Positions 1 through 9,065 are shown, counted from the stretch's first letter. The stretch: 52,874 bases of DNA from Cellvibrionaceae bacterium (GCA_002707785.1 PANW01000059.1:63640-116513); one strand, 5' to 3'. Notes: generated by a model from the letters alone, not told the origin. Translations and numbers: made by a program.

Positions 1-798
1 GCGGGCGGTGTGACGTCAATGGCGCTCTTGGGTTATTTGCAAGCGGCAAACAAACCGCTCGTGCATTCGCATTCGATGTTTGTGACGGCCTTGCAGGCTG
101 ATGACTCGTCTTCGCTGGGGTTGTTTGCAACCCGCGAAGGTGTCGAGCTGAGCCGCAAGCTTGCTAAACGTCAAGGTTATATGGATGGAAAGTCACTATC
201 CCACATTTTTAACTGGTTGCGGCCGACAGACTTGGTGTGGAATTTTTGGATCAATAACTATCTGTTGGGCAAAGAACCACCCTCGATGGATGTCCTCTAT
301 TGGGACAATGATTCGACGCGCCTGCCAGCGGGGTTGCACAGCGATTTCTTAGATATATTTGTCGATGACAAGTTTGCTAACGCTAACCGTTTGACGGTTA
401 AAGGCTACTCCTTAGATATCCGTCAGCTGAGTATGGATTTCTACTGTGTGGGCGGCGATGAGGACTACTTGATGCCGTGGAAGAAGTGCTTCGAAGTGCC
501 GCAGTTGGTCTCTTCCGATTGTACTTTTGTTCTCAGTACCAGTGGTCACATTCAGAGTATTTTACGCCCGCCGGGTATCGCCAATACGATCTATTATACC
601 AATGATGCCGAGCCGGGTGATGCCGATCAGTGGCTGGGTGGAGCAACCAAGAATGAGGGTAGTTGGTGGTGTCACTGGAGCGAATGGTTACATCAACGCA
701 GTGGTGGTCAATCGGTAGCCAGCGGCAAAGTGGGGAGTCGAGCAAATCCAGCCTTGTCGCCTGCGCCGGGGCTGTATGTGAACGAAAAGGTGGCGTGA
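1..798 (+). CDS. phaC: Poly(3-hydroxyalkanoate) synthase, class II-like, C-terminal part (5' end outside window)
   Basis: This is the C-terminal 265 residues of a PHA synthase, which polymerises (R)-3-hydroxyacyl-CoA into storage polyester on cytoplasmic granules. The frame is open from base 1, and the first residues (AGGVTSMALLGYLQA) match the part just after the family's catalytic Cys box, so the nucleophile lies upstream of the window. Visible are the WNFWINNYLLG block, the Asp region (VGGDEDYLMPW) and the catalytic His region (TSGHIQSILRPPG). The end (SWWCHWSEWLHQRSG, then APGLYVNEK) resembles class II, medium-chain-length synthases more than class I; this is recalled from the family, not aligned. 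No phaZ, phaD, phaF or phaI follows, unlike the Pseudomonas pha locus. An ATG at base 10 is internal, not the true start. Confidence 0.93.
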   Translation, partial: AGGVTSMALLGYLQAANKPLVHSHSMFVTALQADDSSSLGLFATREGVELSRKLAKRQGYMDGKSLSHIFNWLRPTDLVWNFWINNYLLGKEPPSMDVLYWDNDSTRLPAGLHSDFLDIFVDDKFANANRLTVKGYSLDIRQLSMDFYCVGGDEDYLMPWKKCFEVPQLVSSDCTFVLSTSGHIQSILRPPGIANTIYYTNDAEPGDADQWLGGATKNEGSWWCHWSEWLHQRSGGQSVASGKVGSRANPALSPAPGLYVNEKVA

Positions 799-947
799 GC
801 GAAACGGTGTTGTTTCGGTGTTGGTGCCGTGATTCAGACGAGTAATGCCACCTCGCTGTGATTGAGCGTGTGTTGGCCATTTGCCCGCCATTGCTATTCT
901 TCAATTGTGCCCTAGACTAGCGGTTTTCTTTACTTGAGATTGCTGGT

Positions 948-1655
948 TTGGCTGCACCGTCTGTTTTTCAGCTTCCCCCTATGGGGGAGGGCCCTCATTA
1001 TCGCCAGGTGGCTGAGAGTTTTGTCGCTCAACCCTCGACTCGAGCCGCCCACCAGTCTGCGATTGAACCATGGCGAAAGGGCCGAGAGCGTTATTGGTGT
1101 TGGTGTATAACGCTAGAAGATGGAGCGATATTGGAGCGCTTCAGACGCTATCAGCGGCGCTTAAGTCCCTTCCTGTTGAAGAACTACCGACGCCAGCGCC
1201 ACATCACCGTGGCGGTGTGTGGCTTTTGGCAAGAAGACTATGAAGCGGCTGAATTCAACGACAGCTTCACGGCCGATCAGCTGGCGATTCAGTTGGACAA
1301 TCTGGCAGCCCTGCCTTTATCTCCCTTCGAATTGAAAGTACTGGGCAGCAATAGCTTTCCTTCGGCTCCCTTTCTCGAAGTTGTGGATAACTCTCCCAAT
1401 AATCAATTGTCTCGCTTGAGGCAATGCCTATTGCTGGGCACTGATGATTTTCGCTCTAGTGTCTATTGTCCCCATCTCACGCTCGGGCTCTATGATCGTG
1501 AATATTCGACTTCCGAGCTACACTTCCTGTTGGGCGATCACGAAGATCGACAGCCTCTGTCATTAATGGTGTCTTCGTTAACGCTAATGTCATACGATGC
1601 CCGTGAACTGGCGGGACCTCTGACGATGGAAAAGCAGGTGATGTTCGTACACTAG
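948..1655 (+). CDS. 2H phosphoesterase / 2'-5' RNA ligase-like protein
   Basis: This is a 235-residue protein with the two H-x-T motifs of the 2H phosphoesterase superfamily: HIT at about residues 85-87 (inside HITVAV) and HLT at about 176-178 (inside YCPHLTLGLY). The roughly 90-residue spacing and the hydrophobic strands around both motifs fit that bilobal fold, whose members act on 2'-5' or cyclic phosphodiester bonds of RNA or nucleotides. The substrate cannot be read from the sequence. The start is uncertain: TTG at 948 gives the full ORF, while an in-frame ATG at 981 would remove 11 residues, and neither has a strong ribosome site. It lies 150 bases after phaC on the same strand, with no evident functional link. 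Confidence 0.72.
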   Translation: MAAPSVFQLPPMGEGPHYRQVAESFVAQPSTRAAHQSAIEPWRKGRERYWCWCITLEDGAILERFRRYQRRLSPFLLKNYRRQRHITVAVCGFWQEDYEAAEFNDSFTADQLAIQLDNLAALPLSPFELKVLGSNSFPSAPFLEVVDNSPNNQLSRLRQCLLLGTDDFRSSVYCPHLTLGLYDREYSTSELHFLLGDHEDRQPLSLMVSSLTLMSYDARELAGPLTMEKQVMFVH

Positions 1656-1709
1656 AGAGTCTGAGAAACACTGGTGGCCTAAAGGCTGCCGCGGAAGAAG
1701 AGATAGGCA

Positions 1710-2066
1710 GTGGCAAAACTATTATTTAAGTTAAATGGAGTGCCAGAAGACGAAGCCGATGATGTACGTCATCTGCTGACCGAAGCGGATATTCCATTCT
1801 ATGAAACCAGTGCCGGTAATTGGGGCGTGTCGTTGGCGGCGATTTGGTTGCAGGATGAAACCCTGTGGGATCAGGCTCAAAGCGTGCTTGAGGAGTATCA
1901 ACAATCACGGCAAGAAGCCGCGCGCAGTGAATTTACCCAACAGCCGGTGGAGTCCTTCCTGCAGCGGCTGTGGCGAGCTCCGTTGCAGGTCATTGCCTAC
2001 GGTGTGTTAATCATGGCTATTCTGTATATCAGTATCGTTCCGTTTTTGGGGGCTTGGTCCAGTTGA
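1710..2066 (+). CDS. DUF6164 family protein with C-terminal membrane segment
   Basis: This is a 118-residue protein starting at GTG 1710, preceded by the purine-rich GAAGAAGAGATA. The N-terminal half (LLFKLNGVPEDEADDVRHLL, then YETSAGNWGVS) looks like a small ferredoxin-like fold related to DUF2007-type putative signal-transducing proteins. A single hydrophobic segment near residues 94-113 (PLQVIAYGVLIMAILYISIV) should anchor the C-terminus in the inner membrane. The family assignment is from memory of the pattern and its function is not known. The stop codon overlaps the likely TTG start of the next gene, so the two are probably translationally coupled. Confidence 0.65.
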   Translation: MAKLLFKLNGVPEDEADDVRHLLTEADIPFYETSAGNWGVSLAAIWLQDETLWDQAQSVLEEYQQSRQEAARSEFTQQPVESFLQRLWRAPLQVIAYGVLIMAILYISIVPFLGAWSS

Positions 2067-2893
2067 CGAGTTTGGCCTTTCGCACCAATGCTCATGCTGT
2101 TTTACTTCGGGGGAAGCTTGCCCTAGCGGTTATTGGGGTATTGATTGCGACTCTTAACCCGCTGTCGAGCAGCGCCTCTGAACCCCAGCGGTTGACCTTT
2201 AGTACCATTGATTATCCTCCGTTAATGGGAAACCGCGGCGGTATTATGACTGATGTCGTGAGTGCGGCCTTTGCCACTCAGGGGATCGCCGTGGACTACA
2301 ACATTGTGCCCATGGCGCGGATTGCTCGGTCAATACTCGAGGGTGAGGATACGCCAGTGGTGGGTAGTCTCGACTGGTTCCATATCAATCGCAACAATCA
2401 AGAAGTCCATTCGGTTAAATTCTATTCGGCGAGTTTGCATTTTTTCTATCTCAAAAAGCGCTTCCCCCAAGGGCTTAACTACCAGTCACTAGAAGACCTC
2501 AATCCCTATCATATCGGCTACATTCATGGCGGCTCGCTGATCCCTTTGTTTCGTAAAGCCGGATTGCAGCTGCAGCTGGTTAACGATCTGACTCAAAATG
2601 TTAAAAAGTCCTATGCTCGGCGTATTGATATGTTTGCCGCCATCGAGCTTAGCGGGTGGGCACTTATTCATCGCGACTTTGCCGATTATGCTCATGAGTT
2701 CGCGATGAATAAGCAGCCGATTCATCGAATTGCAGGGGACGCTATATTTCCTCCTGCTCAACAGGATTTGAAACAGCAGTTTGAGCGGGGCTTGGCAGAG
2801 ATTCAACGCAACGGTGACTATGTGGAAATCTTCCGTCGCTACTATGGCAGCCAACCCCTACCCGAGTATGTCAGGGTTTTTGAGCGCCCTTAA
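2063..2893 (+). CDS. Periplasmic substrate-binding protein (family 3-like)
   Basis: This exported protein of about 276 residues resembles the amino-acid-type bacterial solute-binding fold: an N-terminal strand FSTIDYPPLMG, a lobe with GIMTDVVSAAFATQG, and a terminal YVEIFRRYYG helix typical of the family end. The TTG at 2063 overlaps the stop of the preceding gene and gives an N-terminus with a signal-like segment (KLALAVIGVLIATL, then SSASEP); an ATG further upstream would lie deep inside the previous gene and is unlikely. No ABC permease or ATPase accompanies it, so it may be an orphan binding protein or a sensor-like one. The ligand is unknown. It ends 18 bases before a convergent gene. 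Confidence 0.72.
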   Translation: MTSLAFRTNAHAVLLRGKLALAVIGVLIATLNPLSSSASEPQRLTFSTIDYPPLMGNRGGIMTDVVSAAFATQGIAVDYNIVPMARIARSILEGEDTPVVGSLDWFHINRNNQEVHSVKFYSASLHFFYLKKRFPQGLNYQSLEDLNPYHIGYIHGGSLIPLFRKAGLQLQLVNDLTQNVKKSYARRIDMFAAIELSGWALIHRDFADYAHEFAMNKQPIHRIAGDAIFPPAQQDLKQQFERGLAEIQRNGDYVEIFRRYYGSQPLPEYVRVFERP

Positions 2894-2911
2894 TTTCCCC
2901 GTCTGAGATGT

Positions 2912-3664
2912 TTAGTCGACGCTCTGGACGATCTCCATTCTGGATAACGGAAGCGCGAAGCCTGAGGTTTTGGCCCAGTTTTTGGCGTTCTCTTTCAGTT
3001 GAGTACGAGACGGTAAGGACGTCATATTGCTCGCCAGTAGCACCCAATTTCCCGCTTGTGTATTGCAGGCAAAAACATGTTGAAAGCGATGGCTGAGGCT
3101 GTCGACTAGGTCTCCGTCGTTGCGGTGATTGCGCCAGCAGTTCAGTACTAGCCAGCCCTCATTGTGCATGTGTTGATGGCAGAGTTCGATGTAGCTGTCT
3201 TGCAATTGTATATTGTCTACATCTTCGGCACCGTAGAGATCGCTAAAAATGTAGTGGTGCTTGCCGCTGGGGGCGTGTCGCAGAAAATGCTCGGCATTGT
3301 CCGCCAAGACTTGCAGCTTTTTACCTCGCGGCAGTTGAAAGTATTGGTAGGCGGCGTCAATCACAACCTGTCTTAATTCCACCGCAGTGAGCTTCAGTTG
3401 TCGGCAGTGCTGATGTAAACAGGTGGCTAGAGAACCTGCGCCTAAACCCAATATCAAGGCTCTTTTGGCTGACGGTTGAAACAGTAACGGTAATAACATG
3501 GCACGTGTGTATTCGTACTGCAGATCGCCGGCATTGCTTTTGAGTACACAGCTTTGTTCGGTATCGGTCGCAAAAGTGAGATAGCGCTTTTCGCCATCAT
3601 CAAACACCTTGATGGCGCCGTACTCATCGTAGCTGCGATGGATTTCTCTACCCAGATAAGACAT
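2912..3664 (-). CDS. Spermidine synthase-like (Rossmann methyltransferase fold) protein
   Basis: This 250-residue cytoplasmic protein has the fold of polyamine synthases: the glycine-rich nucleotide loop LILGLGAGSLATCL, the acidic end of the next strand TAVELRQVVIDAA, and FSDLYGAED at the position of the catalytic Asp region. It carries the family's C-terminal half but lacks obvious full putrescine-site motifs, so spermidine synthase-like is safer than SpeE. Its ATG abuts the stop of the upstream Lrp-type regulator (TAA then ATG), indicating one leftward transcript and translational coupling. Its coupling to an amino-acid-responsive regulator suggests a role in amino-acid or polyamine metabolism, which is inference. 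Confidence 0.78.
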   Translation of the reverse strand: MSYLGREIHRSYDEYGAIKVFDDGEKRYLTFATDTEQSCVLKSNAGDLQYEYTRAMLLPLLFQPSAKRALILGLGAGSLATCLHQHCRQLKLTAVELRQVVIDAAYQYFQLPRGKKLQVLADNAEHFLRHAPSGKHHYIFSDLYGAEDVDNIQLQDSYIELCHQHMHNEGWLVLNCWRNHRNDGDLVDSLSHRFQHVFACNTQAGNWVLLASNMTSLPSRTQLKENAKNWAKTSGFALPLSRMEIVQSVD

Positions 3665-4141
3665 TTAAAGTTGCGTGCCCAGTGGCAGGGACGTGGTGTT
3701 CTTAATCTTGGTGACCGCTACATTGGAGTGGATTTCTTGAATGCCGGGCATTTGCGATAAGAACTTCCGCACAAATTGCTCATAGTGGCGAATGTCCTTG
3801 GTGACGATCTTGAGCATGTAATCCATAGTGCCGGTCATGGTGTAACACTCGGTGACTTCAGGCAGTTGAGCCACCGCAGCTTCGAATTCTTCCAGTGAGC
3901 GACGTCCATGGGCAGATAGGTTGACGCTGCAAAACACCACCACGTCCATGCCCAGTTTTTCTGCGTCTAAAATGGCCACCCGTTTCTGAATATAGCCTTC
4001 TTCTTCTAAACGGTTGACCCGTCGCCAACACGGGCTTTGAGATAAGCCAATACGATCCGCCAACTCAGCAGCCGTCAAGCTGGCGTCGTCTTGCAGCTGT
4101 TTGAGTATTTTAAGATCAGGGCCAGAAACACGTTCTTGCAT
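3665..4141 (-). CDS. Lrp/AsnC family transcriptional regulator
   Basis: This 158-residue protein has the usual Lrp/AsnC size and layout: an N-terminal winged helix-turn-helix (LTAAELADRIGLSQSPCWRR) that binds DNA, and a C-terminal RAM domain (residues about 65-145, with TGTMDYMLKIV) that binds amino acids and builds octamers. It diverges from the large oxidoreductase gene across a 155-base AT-rich gap, the normal layout for a local regulator. I infer that it controls the oxidoreductase and dehydrogenase genes and itself in response to a branched-chain or aromatic amino acid. Which amino acid cannot be told. Confidence 0.93.
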   Translation of the reverse strand: MQERVSGPDLKILKQLQDDASLTAAELADRIGLSQSPCWRRVNRLEEEGYIQKRVAILDAEKLGMDVVVFCSVNLSAHGRRSLEEFEAAVAQLPEVTECYTMTGTMDYMLKIVTKDIRHYEQFVRKFLSQMPGIQEIHSNVAVTKIKNTTSLPLGTQL

Positions 4142-4296
4142 ATATCTTCTCTATTTTGGTTAATAATTGAATTATATATTCACTATAGCGTCTTTTTATG
4201 GCAATAAAACAAAAAAATGCCCGCTCTTCTCAATTAGAATTTTCTCCACGACTACAATAAATAAATGGCTCACACTTTTGCGAGGAGAGACGCTCA
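4142..4296. promoter_or_regulatory. Divergent AT-rich control region between Lrp-type regulator and oxidoreductase
   Basis: This 155-base gap is notably AT-rich, with runs such as AATTATATATTC near 4170 and TGGCAATAAAACAAAAAAA near 4200. Lrp-type proteins favour bendable AT-rich sites, so autoregulation plus control of the rightward genes is likely. Possible -10 elements exist (TATAAT-like on the minus strand near 4170), but I could not pair them with well-spaced -35 elements, so no exact promoter is claimed. GAGGAGAG just before 4297 is a strong ribosome site for the rightward gene. Confidence 0.5.
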
Positions 4297-7200
4297 ATGT
4301 CCGCCGTGGATATCCAACTTGATGATAAATATCGCCTGACCAAAGGTCGCGCTTATATAACTGGTATTGAGGCGTTGGCGCGTTTGCCGATGTTGCAACA
4401 TCAGCGAGATGTTGCTCGAGGCCTCAATACCGCCGGCTACATTTCTGGCTACCGAGGATCGCCCATTGGCGGCCTCGATCAAGCGCTGTGGAAGGCGCGT
4501 AACTACCTTGAACCTCACAACATTGTCTTCAATCCTGGAATCAACGAAGACTTAGCTATGACAGCGGTCTGGGGTACTCAGCAGGTCAATCTGTTCGAAG
4601 GCGCCAAATACGATGGTGTTTTTGGCATGTGGTATGGCAAAGGGCCGGGGCTCGATCGCTCTATGGATGTGCTCAAGCACGCCAACGCCTTTGGTACGTC
4701 AAAGTTCGGTGGAGTACTGGCGGTGGTGGGCGACGACCATGCCTGTAAATCCTCGACGCTCCCGCATCAGTGTGAGCACTCATTTATGGCCGCTTCGGCA
4801 CCCGTACTGGCACCCGCCAATGTTCAAGAGATTCTTGATCTAGGCGTGTTGGGTTGGGAGTTGTCTCGCTACAGCGGATGCTGGGTGGGCATGAAAGCCA
4901 TCACTGAAAACATGGACTCCGCCATCTCTGCCGATATTGATCCCGATCGTATTCAGGTGGTGATTCCAGAAGATTTTGAAATGCCTGCCGATGGCCTTCA
5001 CGCTCGCTGGCCGGACAAACCGCTGGAGCAGGAAGCGCGTCTCAATCAATACAAAATCTACGCCGCGCGTGAGTTTGCGCGTGTTAACCACATTAATCGA
5101 ATCACCCACGAAACCGACAATCCGCGTCTGGGGATTATCACCTCAGGCAAGGCTTATTTGGATGTGTTGCAAGCACTGGATGATCTCGGCATCGATGAGG
5201 CCATGGCGGCAGAAATCGGTTTGCGGGTGTTTAAGGTGGGGATGCCTTGGCCACTAGAACCCAAAGGCACTCATGAATTTGCCAAGGGCCTGACTGAGAT
5301 CTTGGTGGTCGAAGAGAAGCGCTCGGTGATGGAGGATCAACTCACCGGTCAACTTTATAACTGGCCGGTGCATGAACGCCCCCGCGTAGTGGGTGAATAC
5401 GACGAGCAAGGCAACAGCTTGCTGACCAATCTCGGCGAGTTAACGCCGGCAATGGTGGCGCGCGCCATCGCTGCACGCCTACAGCCCTTCTATCGCAGTG
5501 ATGACATTGAACGCCGTTTGAAATTCTTAGAGCGCAAAGAGCAATCCTTGGCCCGTCCTCGCGATTTGATTGAGCGCACACCGCACTACTGTTCCGGTTG
5601 TCCTCACAACACCTCCACCAAAGTGCCAGAAGGCTCTCGAGCTTTAGCGGGTATTGGTTGTCACTATATGGTGACTTGGATGGACCGTGAAACTCATACC
5701 TTCACTCAGATGGGAGGCGAGGGGGCAACCTGGTTGGGGCAGGCACCGTTTACGGAAACGCCTCATGTGTTTCAAAACTTAGGTGACGGAACTTATTTCC
5801 ACTCGGGGCTATTGGCCATTCGAGCGGCGATCGCTTCGAAAGCCAATATTACTTACAAAATTCTGTACAACGATGCCGTCGCGATGACGGGAGGCCAGCC
5901 CGTCGATGGCACCTTGACCGTGCCGCAAATTATTGAACAATTAAAAGGTGAGGGAATAGAGCGCATTGCGGTCGTTACTGATGAACCGGATAAGTACCCA
6001 GCGGATTTTCCCAATTTTGAAGGCATGACCATTGATCACCGCAGCCAATTAGATGCCATTCAAAAAGACATTCGCAAGGTGCCCGGCACCAGCGCAATTA
6101 TCTATGATCAAACGTGCGCCGCTGAAAAGCGTCGTCGCCGCAAGAAAGGTGAATTCCCCGATCCGCAAAAACGCGTGATGATTAACAGTGATGTGTGTGA
6201 AGGCTGTGGTGATTGTGGCGAGGCGTCCAATTGTTTGTCAGTGCTGCCGAAAGAAACTGAGCTGGGGCGCAAGCGCACCATCGATCAAAGTGCCTGCAAT
6301 AAAGACTATTCTTGCGTTGAAGGTTTCTGCCCAAGTTTTGTGACCGTGCACGGCGGGCAACTGCGTAAACAAAGAAGTTCAGTGACTCAGCCCGTTGCGA
6401 TTGAATTACCAGAGCCCACCATGCCAGCGCTTGATAAACCTTGGAACGTAGTCATGACCGGTATTGGCGGCACCGGTGTGCTAACCATCAGCTCTATTTT
6501 GGGGATGGCTGCTCACTTGGAAAGCAAAGGTTGCTCGGTTCTAAACTTGACCGGTTTGGCGCAAAAGTTCGGTGCTGTGGTTTCGCACGTGCGCATTGGC
6601 CAAAGTCAGCAAGATATTCACGCTGTGCGTGTGCCGGCGGGTGATGCTCACCTATTGTTAGGCTGTGACCTCGTGGTGACGGCGGGTGAAGAAGCTCTGG
6701 CCAAAGTGAATCGCGATCTATCCCACGCCATTATCAATGATTATGAATCTCCTACGGCGGCTTTTACTCGTGATCCGGATGTGCGCTTTCCAAAAGTCGC
6801 GATGAAGAAAGCCATTGAAGCCGAAGTGGGTGAAGACAAAACACACTTTGTTAACGCCAGTCAGTTGGCGGTTGAGTTAATGGGGGATGCCATTGGCGGG
6901 AATCTGTTTTTGTTGGGCTACGCCTATCAAAAAGGACTGGTTCCGGTATCGGCTGATGCCATCAATCGATCCATTGAGCTCAATGGCGTCGCAATTGAGT
7001 TCAATAAACAGGCGTTCACTTGGGGGCGTCGAGCTGCACACGATGAAGCCTCAGTGAAAGCTCTGTTGCCACAACAAAAAGCGCCTTTCAAACCGCTGCA
7101 AAAACTCAATGAGATCATCGAGTATCGAGTTAACTATCTAACTCAGTATCAAGATGCGGCTTACGCAAAACGCTATAAATCCTTAGTTGATGATTGCCAA

Positions 7201-7779
7201 TCAAGTGTTTTGGAGCTCGACGATAATGACCAGCTGATGAAAGCCATTGCGAGAAATTACTTCAAGCTCTTAGCCATCAAAGATGAGTATGAAGTGGCGC
7301 GTCTGTATACCGATGGAAAGTTTGCCGAGCGCATCAAACAACAATTCGAAGGTGGCTATGAAATGCACTTTCATTTGGCCCCGCCGCTCTTCGCCAAGAA
7401 AGACCCTGAATCAGGGAAGCTGATTAAGAAAGAATATGGTCCTTGGATGATGAGGGCTTTTTCCCTGTTGGCAAAAGCTAAGCGTCTGCGTGGCAGTGCG
7501 TGGGATGTGTTCTCTTATACCGAAGAGCGGAAAATGGAAGTGGCACTCATTGGCGAGTTTGAAGAGCTGGTGACAAAAGAGATTTTGCCGAACTTAACGG
7601 CAGAAAATCTAGCAGTGGCAGTGGAACTCATTACCAGTGTTGAAAAGATACGGGGTTTTGGTCACGTCAAAGACGCGGCCGTAACTCAGTGGCGCCAAAA
7701 GCGCAGCGAACTGTTGGATAAGTTTTACGGTTGTGAAACTTCCGCAGTACATTGTGTCGATCTTGATCAGGTCGTTTAG
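4297..7779 (+). CDS. Indolepyruvate ferredoxin oxidoreductase family protein (fused alpha/beta, 1160 aa)
   Basis: This large single-chain 2-oxoacid:ferredoxin oxidoreductase catalyses CoA-dependent oxidative decarboxylation of 2-oxoacids with thiamine diphosphate and Fe-S clusters. An N-terminal pyrimidine-binding region (GYISGYRGSPIGGLDQAL) is followed by a TPP-binding region (NLGDGTYFHSG, then YNDAVAMTGGQPVDG), with Cys motifs CSGCPHN and, near residues 633-645, CEGCGDCGEASNC, then CNKDYSCVEGFC. A gamma-type domain (MTGIGGTGVLTISSILG) and a C-terminal extension complete the protein. The length matches the fused proteobacterial form rather than separate IorA/IorB. Its substrate is probably the 2-oxoacid made by the next gene, a dehydrogenase 13 bases downstream, under the divergent Lrp-type regulator. 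Whether aromatic or branched 2-oxoacids are preferred is open. Confidence 0.93.
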   Translation: MSAVDIQLDDKYRLTKGRAYITGIEALARLPMLQHQRDVARGLNTAGYISGYRGSPIGGLDQALWKARNYLEPHNIVFNPGINEDLAMTAVWGTQQVNLFEGAKYDGVFGMWYGKGPGLDRSMDVLKHANAFGTSKFGGVLAVVGDDHACKSSTLPHQCEHSFMAASAPVLAPANVQEILDLGVLGWELSRYSGCWVGMKAITENMDSAISADIDPDRIQVVIPEDFEMPADGLHARWPDKPLEQEARLNQYKIYAAREFARVNHINRITHETDNPRLGIITSGKAYLDVLQALDDLGIDEAMAAEIGLRVFKVGMPWPLEPKGTHEFAKGLTEILVVEEKRSVMEDQLTGQLYNWPVHERPRVVGEYDEQGNSLLTNLGELTPAMVARAIAARLQPFYRSDDIERRLKFLERKEQSLARPRDLIERTPHYCSGCPHNTSTKVPEGSRALAGIGCHYMVTWMDRETHTFTQMGGEGATWLGQAPFTETPHVFQNLGDGTYFHSGLLAIRAAIASKANITYKILYNDAVAMTGGQPVDGTLTVPQIIEQLKGEGIERIAVVTDEPDKYPADFPNFEGMTIDHRSQLDAIQKDIRKVPGTSAIIYDQTCAAEKRRRRKKGEFPDPQKRVMINSDVCEGCGDCGEASNCLSVLPKETELGRKRTIDQSACNKDYSCVEGFCPSFVTVHGGQLRKQRSSVTQPVAIELPEPTMPALDKPWNVVMTGIGGTGVLTISSILGMAAHLESKGCSVLNLTGLAQKFGAVVSHVRIGQSQQDIHAVRVPAGDAHLLLGCDLVVTAGEEALAKVNRDLSHAIINDYESPTAAFTRDPDVRFPKVAMKKAIEAEVGEDKTHFVNASQLAVELMGDAIGGNLFLLGYAYQKGLVPVSADAINRSIELNGVAIEFNKQAFTWGRRAAHDEASVKALLPQQKAPFKPLQKLNEIIEYRVNYLTQYQDAAYAKRYKSLVDDCQSSVLELDDNDQLMKAIARNYFKLLAIKDEYEVARLYTDGKFAERIKQQFEGGYEMHFHLAPPLFAKKDPESGKLIKKEYGPWMMRAFSLLAKAKRLRGSAWDVFSYTEERKMEVALIGEFEELVTKEILPNLTAENLAVAVELITSVEKIRGFGHVKDAAVTQWRQKRSELLDKFYGCETSAVHCVDLDQVV

Positions 7780-7792
7780 GGGAGAGAGTAGC

Positions 7793-8860
7793 ATGAGCGT
7801 TTTCGAACACCGCTCGTTTGATGAGCATGAACACGTAGCATTTTGTCACGACAAGCAAACCGGACTGAAAGCCATTATTGCGGTACACAACAGTAATTTG
7901 GGTCAGGCCATGGGTGGTTGTCGTATGTTTAATTACCACAGCGGCGACGAAGCCTTGAACGATGTATTGCGCTTGTCGCGTGGAATGACCTACAAATCGG
8001 CCGCCGCGAATATTCCTGTGGGTGGTGCCAAGTCGGTGATTCTGGGCGATCCGCGCCAGCATAAAACCGATGATCTTATGCGAGCGATGGGACGCTTTAT
8101 CGATTCTCTTGGCGGGCTGTATGTTGGAGCGGAAGATTCCGGTATGCACGAGCGCGACATGAAAATTATGGCTAGTGAAACACAACATGTTGCCGGCTTT
8201 GCGTTGCAAGAAGGTGAACGAGGTGATCCGTCACCGGCGACTGCCTATGGTGTTTTTATCGGACTAAAAAAGGCGGTGCAACACAAGCTAAAAACCTCTG
8301 ACTTGAAAGGCGTCCGTGTGGCCATTCAAGGGCTGGGTAATGTGGGTTATCGGTTGGCGGGCTTGCTGCATGAGGCCGGCGCCGAACTGTTGGTCAGCGA
8401 TGTGTTTCAAGCCAATGCCGACAGAGCCGTACAAAATTACAACGCGACCTTGATCGCCCCCGATCAAATCTTTAGTCAGAGTGTTGATGTTGTCGCGCCT
8501 TGTGCCTTGGGCTCGATCATTGATGATGTGGTATTGAATCAACTGCAAGCAAAAATCATAGCCGGTTCTGCCAACAATCAGCTGGCTCATGACGATTTAG
8601 GAATGGCGTTGAAAGCTCGTGGTATTTTGTACGTACCTGATTATGTGTTGAACGCGGGTGGAATTATTGATGTGTATTATCAGCGCCAAGGGGCGTCTTA
8701 TGACGACGCTCACAGTCACATTACCAACAGCATTGATCAAACCCTGGCTGAAGTGTTTCGCAAATCGGACATGATGGGGCGATCTACCAATGTAATCGCC
8801 GACGAAGTGGCCCGCGAGCGATTTGATCCGAATTTCCACGGTGAAGATGCCGTGGCTTAG
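7793..8860 (+). CDS. Glu/Leu/Phe/Val dehydrogenase (leucine dehydrogenase-like)
   Basis: This 355-residue NAD-dependent amino-acid dehydrogenase deaminates an amino acid to its 2-oxoacid. The N-terminal domain shows GGCRMFNY and the catalytic Lys region NIPVGGAKSVILGDP; the Rossmann part shows GVRVAIQGLGNVG (GxGxxG) followed later by VSDVF; APCALGSIIDD and NNQLAHDD are typical of leucine and phenylalanine dehydrogenases. ATG 7793, with GGGGAGAG upstream, is preferred over an upstream ATG that would overlap the preceding gene. The length fits Leu/Phe/Val rather than hexameric glutamate dehydrogenases. With the oxidoreductase it forms a two-step route from amino acid to 2-oxoacid to acyl-CoA. 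A strong terminator follows. Confidence 0.92.
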   Translation: MSVFEHRSFDEHEHVAFCHDKQTGLKAIIAVHNSNLGQAMGGCRMFNYHSGDEALNDVLRLSRGMTYKSAAANIPVGGAKSVILGDPRQHKTDDLMRAMGRFIDSLGGLYVGAEDSGMHERDMKIMASETQHVAGFALQEGERGDPSPATAYGVFIGLKKAVQHKLKTSDLKGVRVAIQGLGNVGYRLAGLLHEAGAELLVSDVFQANADRAVQNYNATLIAPDQIFSQSVDVVAPCALGSIIDDVVLNQLQAKIIAGSANNQLAHDDLGMALKARGILYVPDYVLNAGGIIDVYYQRQGASYDDAHSHITNSIDQTLAEVFRKSDMMGRSTNVIADEVARERFDPNFHGEDAVA

Positions 8861-8936
8861 AGTGTAGCTCTGATTCCTTTTGGTCATTGACGGCATTTTC
8901 CTCCTATTGAAAATGTCGTTAAGGCTTCCTCCTTGG

Positions 8937-8966
8937 CCCGGAAACTGTCAGTCTCCGGGTTTTTTT
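8937..8966 (+). terminator. Rho-independent terminator after amino-acid dehydrogenase
   Basis: The arms CCCGGA and TCCGGG enclose a second perfect stem, ACTG/CAGT, and are followed by seven T. It ends the oxidoreductase-dehydrogenase transcript. A second inverted repeat (8889-8900 with 8909-8920) lies just upstream without a T-run. Confidence 0.9.
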
Positions 8967-9065
8967 CGTCAATCATTAATGCACATCTGATCAAACCTTC
9001 TGTCGAAACTCCGGTTATACTGCGGTACAGCTATTTATCCAGTGATATTAGAAAAAGGGGTTTTT

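Noticed and set aside
533..904. Minus-strand ORF over the 3' end of phaC
   Set aside because: It is antisense to clear PHA synthase sequence and shows no recognisable motif or ribosome site.
8889..8920. Second terminator after the dehydrogenase
   Set aside because: The inverted repeat GACGGCATTTTC / GAAAATGTCGTT is clear, but no T-run follows; the strong terminator at 8937-8966 is sufficient.
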